From an uncultured Coriobacteriaceae bacterium (GTDB lineage Bacteria; Actinomycetota; Coriobacteriia; Coriobacteriales; Atopobiaceae): 5,591 bases of DNA. Made by a program: the position numbers and the translations under genes. Where the stretch lies: the NCBI GenBank assembly GCA_900551595.1, contig URWR01000115.1:1-5591 (forward strand), in the 5' to 3' direction. Of the stretch, positions 1-5,591 are shown one piece after another. Positions within the stretch are counted from its first letter, which is position 1. Every line of letters starts with the position of its first letter. The notes under the pieces are model-generated. The model ran no database searches. It had not been told where the DNA came from and saw nothing but the letters and a program-made list of their open reading frames with translations.

Positions 1-1
1 G

Positions 2-463
2 GGTAGTTCAAGTGACTGGGAAACAATGAAACATGCATGTGATATTTTAGACGAATTACAAGTACCGTACGAAAAGAAGGTTGTATCTGCACATCGAACA
101 CCAGATTTAATGTTTGAGTATGCCGAAACAGCACGCAAACGGGGAATACAAGTAATTATAGCTGGGGCAGGTGGAGCCGCACATTTACCTGGAATGGTAG
201 CAGCTAAAACAACTTTACCTGTAATCGGTGTACCAGTTCAATCACGTGCGCTGAATGGGCTTGATTCACTGTTATCCATCGTTCAAATGCCTGGTGGTGT
301 GCCTGTAGCAACTGTAGCTATTGGGAAAGCGGGAGCAACAAACGCTGGTTTACTAGCCGCTCAAATTTTGTCAACGACAGATGCAGAACTTGCTGAAGCA
401 TTAGATGCTCGACGTGAAGCTACAAAGCAGCAAGTATTAGAAAGCACAGGTGACTTAGTGTGA
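2..463 (+). CDS. purE: N5-carboxyaminoimidazole ribonucleotide mutase PurE, 5'-truncated by window edge
   Basis: PurE moves the carboxyl group of N5-CAIR to C4 to give CAIR, a cytosolic step of de novo purine synthesis that directly follows PurK. The open frame already reads GSSSDWET at position 2, the phosphate-binding GS-x-SDW motif near the PurE N-terminus. The true start is therefore upstream of the window, with about 8-10 residues missing, and the ATG at 26 is an internal Met. The 153 visible residues include SAHRTP (catalytic-type His at visible residue 31), [12 protein letters not shown], and the [17 protein letters not shown] and [13 protein letters not shown] segments. This is a class I PurE close to that of Bacillaceae. 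The stop TGA at 461-463 overlaps the purK start. Codons end mostly in A/T, unlike the rpo genes downstream. The family call is very secure and the Bacillales origin is inferred. Confidence 0.96.
   Translation, partial: GSSSDWETMKHACDILDELQVPYEKKVVSAHRTPDLMFEYAETARKRGIQVIIAGAGGAAHLPGMVAAKTTLPVIGVPVQSRALNGLDSLLSIVQMPGGVPVATVAIGKAGATNAGLLAAQILSTTDAELAEALDARREATKQQVLESTGDLV
448..463 (+). promoter_or_regulatory. purK ribosome binding site and purE stop/purK start overlap
   Basis: AGGTGA at 448-453 lies 6 bases before the GTG at 460, inside the last codons of purE. The purK GTG and the purE TGA share bases in a GTGA overlap at 460-463. This arrangement is typical of translational coupling and supports GTG as the purK start, because [20 protein letters not shown] then aligns with the usual PurK N-terminus. 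Confidence 0.75.
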
Positions 464-689
464 CAAAAATTATTTATCCTGGACAAACGATAGGTATTAT
501 AGGTGGGGGACAGCTTGGTCGAATGATGGCTCTTGCTGCAAAGGAGTCTGGTTTTAAAATTGCGGTACTTGAACCAGCAATGGACTCACCTTGTGGGCAA
601 GTGGCAGATGTTCGTATTGTAGCTCCATATGATGATGAAGCTGCTTTAGAAGAACTTGCAGAAGTCAGTGATGTTATCACATATGAATT

Positions 690-703
690 TGAAAAGTTTT
701 TCA
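690..703. repeat. 14-bp palindrome at the purK breakpoint
   Basis: TGAAAA (690-695) and TTTTCA (698-703) are perfect inverted copies separated by GT. The left arm is the last purK-like sequence and the right arm is the first foreign sequence, so the centre sits exactly where homology to PurK ends. It may be coincidence or a trace of how the two segments were joined. Confidence 0.7.
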
Positions 704-711
704 GGAAAGTC

Positions 712-735
712 AAGAGTGGAATTAAGAGTGGAATT
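712..735 (+). repeat. perfect 12-bp tandem duplication (2 copies)
   Basis: AAGAGTGGAATT occurs at 712-723 and again immediately at 724-735, without mismatch. In the purK reading frame it would encode KSGI twice. It lies within 20 bases of the breakpoint. Short repeated motifs of this kind occur at the ends of some insertion sequences, but two copies alone do not identify one. Confidence 0.9.
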
Positions 736-791
736 TCATTGATATACACGCGAAATTCATATTCGGTGAATGGTGTATTTACATTTACGCA

Positions 792-880
792 GGTAGATTA
801 GGTAGTAAAAAATAGCTACTTTAAAATTGTAAAAATGTCAAGACTAGCGATTGACCCATTTGCTTCACTTCGGTAGATTA
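792..880 (+). repeat. 9-bp direct repeat GGTAGATTA (792-800 and 872-880)
   Basis: GGTAGATTA is present at 792-800, where it contains the stop of the purK fusion frame, and at 872-880, where it contains the proposed -10 element of the rpoB promoter. The copies are 80 bases apart and flank the point where base composition changes. A 9-mer shared by chance within 200 AT-rich bases is not very rare, so no function is claimed. Confidence 0.5.
851..879 (+). promoter_or_regulatory. candidate sigma70-type promoter for rpoBC
   Basis: TTGACC (851-856; 5 of 6 matches to TTGACA) and TAGATT (874-879; 4 of 6 matches to TATAAT) are separated by exactly 17 bases. Transcription would start near 886, leaving a leader of about 44 bases before the GTG at 930. 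The site lies just after the switch to rpo-type base composition and points toward rpoB. Separate rpoB promoters downstream of rplL are known in several Gram-positive bacteria. The spacing and -35 are good and the -10 is imperfect, so this is a prediction. Confidence 0.55.
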
Positions 881-885
881 CTAGT

Positions 886-903
886 TTGCGACAACTGCCG
901 CAA
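886..903 (+). promoter_or_regulatory. small hairpin in rpoB leader
   Basis: TTGCG (886-890) and CGCAA (899-903) form a perfect 5-bp stem around an 8-base loop, ending 9 bases before the Shine-Dalgarno. It would lie at the very 5' end of the predicted mRNA and could stabilise it. The stem is short and there is no U-tract, so it is not a terminator. Confidence 0.3.
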
Positions 904-912
904 TTGCCATCT

Positions 913-920
913 GAAGGAGG
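913..920 (+). promoter_or_regulatory. Shine-Dalgarno of rpoB
   Basis: GAAGGAGG ends 9 bases before the GTG at 930. An in-frame TGA at 912-914 excludes any longer reading frame, so this site fixes the rpoB start at GTG 930. Confidence 0.88.
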
Positions 921-929
921 AAAAGCCTG

Positions 930-3900
930 GTGCCTATCGCAACGTTTTCCACTCCGTCCGCCGCAAACAAGCGCGAGCGTGTAAGCTTCAGCAAGATTCC
1001 AACTGCCTTAGAGCCGCCAAATCTTATTGAGGTGCAGAAAGAGTCGTTCCATCGCTTCATGACCAAAGGCCTTGATGAGGCTTTTGCCGAGGCATCTCCT
1101 ATTGAGAATGCCGCCGGAACCATGGAGGTAACGTTCGGCGAGCACCAGTTTGGCGACCCGGTGCACTCCATTGCTGAGTGCCAGGCAAAGGACATCTCTT
1201 ATCAGGTGCCCTTGCTTGTTGATGTTCGCTTTGTGAACAAAGAGACCGGAGAAATTAAAGAGCAGCTCGTCTTTATGGGCGACTTCCCGCTCATGACAGA
1301 TCGAGGCACATTCATTATCAACGGATCTGAGCGTGTCGTTGTTTCACAGCTCGTCCGTTCCCCGGGCGTGTATTTCGCCCGTGAGATCGACAATGGCGTC
1401 GAGGTTCATCGTGTCCAATTCATTCCGTCACGTGGTGCATGGCTTGAATTTGAGATCGATAAACGCGGCCACCTTGTTGTTTCGATCGATCGTAAGCGTC
1501 GTCAGTCTGCCACGCTGCTGCTTCGTGCACTCGGCATTGCAGAATCTGATGACGAAATCATTGCTCTTCTCGGCGATTCTGAGATCGTTCGCTCCACCCT
1601 TGAGCGTGATGCTGCTCAAACCCGCGAAGATGCACTTATCGAGATTTATCGTCGCCAGCGTCCTGGTGAGCCTCCAACTGTAGACTCCGCTCGTACGCTG
1701 CTCGAGGGTCTCTTCTTCAATCCTCAGCGCTACGACCTTGCTCGTGTTGGTCGCTATAAGATCAACAAGAAGCTTGGTTGCGATATCGATCCAACTGAGA
1801 CGGTACTTACCGAGACAGACATTGTCTTGGCTCTTCGTTATCTCTTGGCTCTCCATGCCGGCGATCCCAATACGAAGACCGACGATATTGACCACTTCGG
1901 CAATCGTCGCGTTCGTACTGTTGGCGAGCTTGTTGCCAATCAGTTCCGTATTGGTATGAGCCGTATGGAGCGCGTGGTTCGTGAGCGTATGGCATCTCAG
2001 GATGTTGACGATATCACGCCACAGTCGCTTATTAATATTCGCCCGATTGTGGCAGCCATTAAGGAATTCTACGGTTCCAGTCAGCTGTCGCAGTTTATGG
2101 ACCAGGCTAACCCGCTTTCAGGACTTACCAACAAGCGTCGTCTTTCGGCTCTTGGTCCTGGTGGTCTCGCTGGTCATAAGTCTGGCTCCAGCCGTCGTAC
2201 GAACGTCCCAACAGCTGTTCGTGACGTTCACAACTCGCATTATTCACGCATGTGCCCGATTGAGACACCAGAAGGCCCCAACATTGGTCTTATTGGTTCG
2301 CTTGCACTCTATGCACATGTCAATGAGTACGGCTTTATCGAGGCCCCTTATCGTCGCGTGGTAGACGGTAAAGTTACCGACCAAATCGACTGGATGACGG
2401 CTGATGAGGAAGAGTCCCACAACATCGCGCCGGCAAATACCCCAGTCGATCCTAAGACAAACGAGTTTGTAGAGATCGATCCGGTTACCGGTGAGCTGCG
2501 TCGTCCCGAACTGGTAGTTGCTCGTACCCGCGACTTCGACGGCTCCTTCGGTGCTCCTGCTCAGGTGCCCGTAGAAGACGTAGACTACATGGACGTCTCC
2601 CCGCGTCAGCTGCTTTCTGTTGCAGCCACGCTCATTCCGTTCCTCGAGCATGACGACGCTAAGCGTACCCTCATGGGTGCAAACATGCAGCGTCAGGCAG
2701 TGCCCCTGATTCGTGCAAGTGCTCCTTATGTTGGCACTGGTATGGAATCGCGTGCAGCATATGACTCTGGCGAAATGGTTTGCGCCTCTGGCGATGGTCG
2801 TGTTGTTGCAGTAGATGCAAAGCACGCTGTTGTCGATCAGGACGGCACACTCGTGCGCTATGAGTTCCCCAAGTTCGAGCGTTCCAATCAGTCTACCTGC
2901 ATTAATCATCGTCCGATTGTGCACGTGGGCGATGAAGTTGTGGCTGGTCAGCCGCTTGCCGATGGCACCTCTATTGAGAAGGGCGAGCTTGGTAAGAACC
3001 TCCTCGTAGCCTATATGCCATGGGAAGGCTACAACTACGAGGACGGCATTATTGTCTCCGAGCGTGTTGTTCAGGACGACTTGCTGACTTCAATCTCTAT
3101 TTCGCGTCATGAGATCGATGCTCGTGACACCAAGCTCGGTCCTGAGGAAATCACACGCGAGATTCCTAATCTGTCCGAAGACATGCTCGCAAACCTCGAT
3201 GAGGACGGCATCATTCGCGTAGGCGCTGAGGTTGACCCTGGCGATATTCTGGTCGGAAAAGTTACCCCCAAGGGTGAGACGGCTCTTACGGCAGAAGAGC
3301 GCCTGCTCCGCGCTATCTTCGGTGCAAAAGCACACGATGTTCGTGATACGTCACTCAAGATGCCGCACGGTGCCTATGGCCGTGTTGTTGAGGTTGTACG
3401 CTTCAGCCGTGAGGCTGGCGACGATTTGGCACCTGGTGTTAACGAGCAGGTCCGTGTATATGTTGCACAGCGCCGTAAGATTCAGCAGGGTGACAAGATC
3501 TCTGGCCGCCACGGTAACAAGGGTGTTGTGTGCCGTGTCCTTCCTGTTGAGGACATGCCGTACATGGCCGACGGTACACCTATCGACGTTCTTCTCGACC
3601 CGCTGGGCGTTCCTTCCCGTATGAATGTTGGCCAGTTGCTCGAGTGCCACCTTGGTTGGGGTGCAGCAAATGGCTGGGATACTGAGTCTGCTGACTCCGA
3701 TCGCTATGTCCCAGGCCCCATGTATGTCTCTACACCCGTCTTTGACGGCGCCACCGACAAAGAGGTTGCTGAGGTCATTCGCCGTACCAACATCAACCTT
3801 ATGAACAAGGCTCGTGCTGAGTATGGCGACAACATGCTCGAAGAGTTTGTCCCGCAGCTCAACAGTATGGGTAAGACCACGCTTTATGACGGTCGTACTG

Positions 3901-4439
3901 GTGAGCCATTCCGCGATCCTATTACCGTTGGTACCAGCTATATCCTGAAGCTGGGTCACATGGTTGACGATAAGATCCACGCTCGTTCAACGGGACCATA
4001 CAGTCTTGTTACCCAGCAGCCGCTTGGTGGTAAGGCTCAGTTTGGTGGTCAGCGCTTCGGTGAGATGGAAGTTTGGGCCCTGTATGCATACGGTGCCGCA
4101 AATGTTCTGCAGGAGATCCTCACCGTTAAGTCCGACGATACCGTTGGTCGTGTTAAGACTTACGAGGCAATCGTTAAGGGTGAGAACGTACCTGAGGCAG
4201 GTATCCCTGAGTCCTTCAAGGTTCTTGTCAAGGAAATGCGTTCGCTGGCCCTTTCAATTGAGCCAATTTCTTACAAGCGTAGCGAGAATGCGCCTGAACC
4301 TTCCGAAAGCAGCGCTGCATCCACCGATGTGCTCTCAGCTGTTGATGCTGCAGCAGACCTTATCGGAAACCTGGACGCTTCAAACGACACTGCCTCTTCA
4401 GAGGCCCTCGTTGGCAACGTTCAGAGTGAGAAGGAGTAA
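930..4439 (+). CDS. rpoB: DNA-directed RNA polymerase subunit beta (complete)
   Basis: This is the large catalytic-centre subunit of RNA polymerase. Its 1169 residues match the actinobacterial size (about 1,170), and it lacks the large lineage inserts of E. coli beta. Motifs in order: [18 protein letters not shown] near 132-149; rifampicin region [12 protein letters not shown] at 384-395 with [14 protein letters not shown] at 400-413; [11 protein letters not shown] at 445-455; GYNYEDGI with Glu704-Asp705; the active-centre segment [10 protein letters not shown] ending at Lys856, then [38 protein letters not shown] from 1017, the switch 3/clamp-contact region. The last 59 residues are a Ser/Ala/Asp/Glu-rich tail. 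Unusual features: Asn401 where E. coli has His526; 16 residues (414-429) where E. coli has 8 in fork loop 2; Arg848 at the K1065 position. The frame is intact, the codons are of a highly expressed type, and rpoC is cotranscribed. Coriobacteriia origin is inferred. Confidence 0.98.
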   Translation: MPIATFSTPSAANKRERVSFSKIPTALEPPNLIEVQKESFHRFMTKGLDEAFAEASPIENAAGTMEVTFGEHQFGDPVHSIAECQAKDISYQVPLLVDVRFVNKETGEIKEQLVFMGDFPLMTDRGTFIINGSERVVVSQLVRSPGVYFAREIDNGVEVHRVQFIPSRGAWLEFEIDKRGHLVVSIDRKRRQSATLLLRALGIAESDDEIIALLGDSEIVRSTLERDAAQTREDALIEIYRRQRPGEPPTVDSARTLLEGLFFNPQRYDLARVGRYKINKKLGCDIDPTETVLTETDIVLALRYLLALHAGDPNTKTDDIDHFGNRRVRTVGELVANQFRIGMSRMERVVRERMASQDVDDITPQSLINIRPIVAAIKEFYGSSQLSQFMDQANPLSGLTNKRRLSALGPGGLAGHKSGSSRRTNVPTAVRDVHNSHYSRMCPIETPEGPNIGLIGSLALYAHVNEYGFIEAPYRRVVDGKVTDQIDWMTADEEESHNIAPANTPVDPKTNEFVEIDPVTGELRRPELVVARTRDFDGSFGAPAQVPVEDVDYMDVSPRQLLSVAATLIPFLEHDDAKRTLMGANMQRQAVPLIRASAPYVGTGMESRAAYDSGEMVCASGDGRVVAVDAKHAVVDQDGTLVRYEFPKFERSNQSTCINHRPIVHVGDEVVAGQPLADGTSIEKGELGKNLLVAYMPWEGYNYEDGIIVSERVVQDDLLTSISISRHEIDARDTKLGPEEITREIPNLSEDMLANLDEDGIIRVGAEVDPGDILVGKVTPKGETALTAEERLLRAIFGAKAHDVRDTSLKMPHGAYGRVVEVVRFSREAGDDLAPGVNEQVRVYVAQRRKIQQGDKISGRHGNKGVVCRVLPVEDMPYMADGTPIDVLLDPLGVPSRMNVGQLLECHLGWGAANGWDTESADSDRYVPGPMYVSTPVFDGATDKEVAEVIRRTNINLMNKARAEYGDNMLEEFVPQLNSMGKTTLYDGRTGEPFRDPITVGTSYILKLGHMVDDKIHARSTGPYSLVTQQPLGGKAQFGGQRFGEMEVWALYAYGAANVLQEILTVKSDDTVGRVKTYEAIVKGENVPEAGIPESFKVLVKEMRSLALSIEPISYKRSENAPEPSESSAASTDVLSAVDAAADLIGNLDASNDTASSEALVGNVQSEKE
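4431..4436 (+). promoter_or_regulatory. Shine-Dalgarno of rpoC inside the rpoB end
   Basis: AAGGAG overlaps the last two sense codons of rpoB, directly before its TAA, and ends 9 bases before the GTG at 4446. This supports the GTG start and coupled translation of the two large subunits. Confidence 0.85.
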
Positions 4440-4445
4440 CGAATC

Positions 4446-5591
4446 GTGGCAGACTTTGATACCACTGACTTCGACGCCATTAAAATCTCTCTGGCCTCAG
4501 CTGACCAAATTCGTAGCTGGTCCCACGGTGAGGTTAAGAAGCCCGAGACGATCAACTATCGCACCTTAAAGCCGGAAAAAGACGGCTTGTTCTGCGAGAA
4601 AATCTTTGGCCCCACCAAAGATTGGGAGTGCTCCTGCGGTAAGTACAAGGGCATTCGCTTTAAGGGGATTGTCTGCGAGCGCTGTGGTGTAGAAGTAACC
4701 ACCGCTAAGGTTCGTCGTGAGCGCATGGGCCATATTGAGCTTGCAGCTCCGGTGAGCCATATTTGGTACTTCAAGAGCCCTAACAGCTTCCCGCTGGCTC
4801 GACTGCTCGATATTAAGGGTAAAGATCTCGAGAAGGTGCTGTACTTCGCGAGCTATATCATCACGCGTGTTGATACCGAGGCTCGTGAGGCCGATAAGGA
4901 CGATCTTCGCGAAGAGCTTGCCGCCGACATCGAAGAGCTCGATGCCGAGCGCGACGAGCAGATTGCTCGTCTTCGCGAGCAGGGTCAACCTTCCGAGGAT
5001 GATGAGTTCAGCGACGAAGAGCCGCTCACTGAAGATGAGATTCGTGCCGGTATTGCCGATCTCGAAGAAGAGTATGAAGAGGAAAAGACGCTTCGCCGCG
5101 AGGCTTATGAGAAGTTCATGCAGCTCGAAGAGCGTGAGCTTATCTCTGATGAGTCTCTGTTCCGCGAGATGAAGCGCTACTACTCCATCTACTTTGATGG
5201 CGATATGGGTGCAGAGGCCGTCCGTGACCTTCTGCGTTCCATCGATCTTCACGAGGAGTCTAAGCGACTTCGCGCCATCATTGTCGATGAGAAGAGTCAG
5301 AAGCAGAAGCGTGAAAAGGCCGTTAAGCGCCTTGAGGTTGTCGACGCATTCCTCGAGGGCAACAACGACCCCGCCGACATGATCCTCGACGTTATTCCGG
5401 TCATTCCGCCCGATCTGCGTCCTATGGTTCAGCTCGATGGTGGCCGTTTTGCAGCCTCTGACCTTAACGATCTGTATAGGCGCGTTATCAACCGTAATAA
5501 CCGCCTGAAGCGCCTGCTCGATCTTGATGCACCTGCCATTATTGTTAACAACGAGAAGCGCATGCTTCAGGAGGCTGTTGACGCCCTCTTT
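4446..5591 (+). CDS. rpoC: DNA-directed RNA polymerase subunit beta' (N-terminal part, cut by window end)
   Basis: This is the beta' subunit, partner of beta in the catalytic core. The frame opens with GTG 4446 ([20 protein letters not shown]), 6 bases after the rpoB stop, and stays open for 382 codons to the window edge. Visible parts: the zinc-binding domain with Cys62, Cys64, Cys77 and Cys80 in the standard spacing; [22 protein letters not shown] at 89-110; a long charged Glu/Asp/Arg-rich helical segment at about 142-232, matching the coiled-coil insert of Actinomycetota beta'; [18 protein letters not shown]; and [18 protein letters not shown], leading to the lid, rudder and switch regions. 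The window ends at VDALF, just before the usual DNGRRG. The catalytic NADFDGD motif lies beyond the window. Thr86 replaces the Lys or Arg usual at the fidaxomicin-sensitising position. Codon use matches rpoB, confirming the same genome. Confidence 0.97.
   Translation, partial: MADFDTTDFDAIKISLASADQIRSWSHGEVKKPETINYRTLKPEKDGLFCEKIFGPTKDWECSCGKYKGIRFKGIVCERCGVEVTTAKVRRERMGHIELAAPVSHIWYFKSPNSFPLARLLDIKGKDLEKVLYFASYIITRVDTEAREADKDDLREELAADIEELDAERDEQIARLREQGQPSEDDEFSDEEPLTEDEIRAGIADLEEEYEEEKTLRREAYEKFMQLEERELISDESLFREMKRYYSIYFDGDMGAEAVRDLLRSIDLHEESKRLRAIIVDEKSQKQKREKAVKRLEVVDAFLEGNNDPADMILDVIPVIPPDLRPMVQLDGGRFAASDLNDLYRRVINRNNRLKRLLDLDAPAIIVNNEKRMLQEAVDALF

Larger units (their letters stand above)
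460..801 (+). pseudogene. purK: N5-carboxyaminoimidazole ribonucleotide synthase PurK, N-terminal fragment fused to foreign tail
   Basis: PurK is the ATP-grasp enzyme that makes N5-CAIR from AIR, ATP and bicarbonate, supplying PurE. Residues 1-78 match PurK well: Rossmann-type GIIGGGQLGRM at 12-22, SPCGQVAD at 43-50, and SDVITYEFE at 70-78. In Bacillales proteins the next residues are normally N-I-D followed by the ATP-grasp domain, giving roughly 380 residues. Here residue 79 is Lys (AAG at 694-696). A tail of 34 further residues follows (FFRKVKSGIKSGIS and onward) with no resemblance to PurK, ending at TAG 799-801. The ATP-binding and catalytic domains are missing, so the 113-codon product cannot be a working enzyme. 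Nothing before 694 suggests decay: the gene is intact and then stops. This favours a breakpoint (assembly chimera or rearrangement) over gradual pseudogenisation. The tail is probably not a real protein end. Confidence 0.85.
696..929. other. AT-rich junction segment followed by rpoB leader; no supported gene
   Basis: These 234 bases separate the purK fragment from rpoB. No frame on either strand gives a recognisable protein. Base composition changes inside it: 19 G/C in 721-780, 16 in 781-840, then 28 in 841-900. The AT-rich first part (696 to about 840) therefore differs from the rpoB-type DNA beginning near 841. The first part carries a palindrome, a 12-bp tandem duplication and GTGGA/GTGTA-T-rich motifs. 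The second part carries the rpoB promoter, a hairpin and the ribosome binding site. No rplL (L7/L12) coding sequence, which commonly precedes rpoB, is present. The first part could be AT-rich intergenic DNA from either organism, or the end of an insertion element. I cannot decide between these. Confidence 0.6.

Noticed and set aside
26..463. purE starting at ATG 26
   Set aside because: The conserved GSSSDW motif is encoded in frame upstream of this ATG, so the real start lies outside the window.
474..749. Minus-strand open frame spanning the breakpoint
   Set aside because: Most of it is antisense to genuine purK codons, and the remainder crosses the junction, so it cannot be one inherited gene.
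800..821. Possible terminator hairpin (AGGTAG with CTACTT)
   Set aside because: The stem is only 6 bp including a G-U pair, has a 10-base loop, and lacks a clear U-run after it.
2244..2924. 226-codon open frame on the minus strand inside rpoB
   Set aside because: It is antisense to conserved beta codons, shows no recognisable domain, and is explained by the codon bias of rpoB.
4566..5252. 228-codon open frame on the minus strand inside rpoC
   Set aside because: It lies opposite the zinc domain and coiled-coil insert of beta'. Its leucine/isoleucine-rich translation comes from reading GAG/GAA/GAT-rich DNA backward.
1..5591. CRISPR array, tRNA, rRNA or defence system
   Set aside because: No repeat-spacer pattern, no cloverleaf or rRNA sequence, and no defence-type genes were seen. 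Almost all the DNA is accounted for by pur and rpo genes.

Overview
This window looks like two unrelated bacterial chromosomes joined end to end, with a short AT-rich stretch between them. Positions 1-693 are low-GC DNA (22 G/C in the first 60 bases) holding purE and the first 78 codons of purK. The order, the 4-base overlap and the protein sequences match the start of a Bacillales purine operon. From about 840 to the end the DNA has medium GC (33 G/C in 2461-2520) with C/T-ending, highly expressed codon use. It encodes a complete RNA polymerase beta subunit (rpoB) and the first 382 codons of beta' (rpoC). The beta' coiled-coil insert and the general sequence point to Actinomycetota, most likely class Coriobacteriia (an Atopobium/Olsenella/Collinsella-type organism). 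This assignment comes from memory of the families, not from a search.

Layout: purE (5' end cut by the window edge) overlaps purK, which stops resembling PurK after its EFE motif at 685-693 and runs through unrelated residues to a stop at 799-801. Positions 696-840 are very AT-rich (16 G/C in 781-840) and hold a 14-bp palindrome at the breakpoint and a perfect 12-bp tandem duplication. From 841 the composition changes. A sigma70-type promoter (851-879), a small hairpin and a strong Shine-Dalgarno lead into rpoB, which begins with GTG at 930. rpoC follows after 6 bases with its Shine-Dalgarno inside the end of rpoB, so the two form an operon.

No new gene system is visible. The pur/rpo junction is most simply an assembly or contamination chimera, although a real rearrangement cannot be excluded from sequence alone. 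The more biological interest lies in the polymerase. Beta has Asn at the E. coli His526 rifampicin position, an 8-residue enlargement of fork loop 2, and Arg in place of the active-centre lysine K1065. Beta' has Thr at the position that makes polymerases sensitive to fidaxomicin. Together these suggest a natural polymerase with an altered drug-binding and catalytic periphery.
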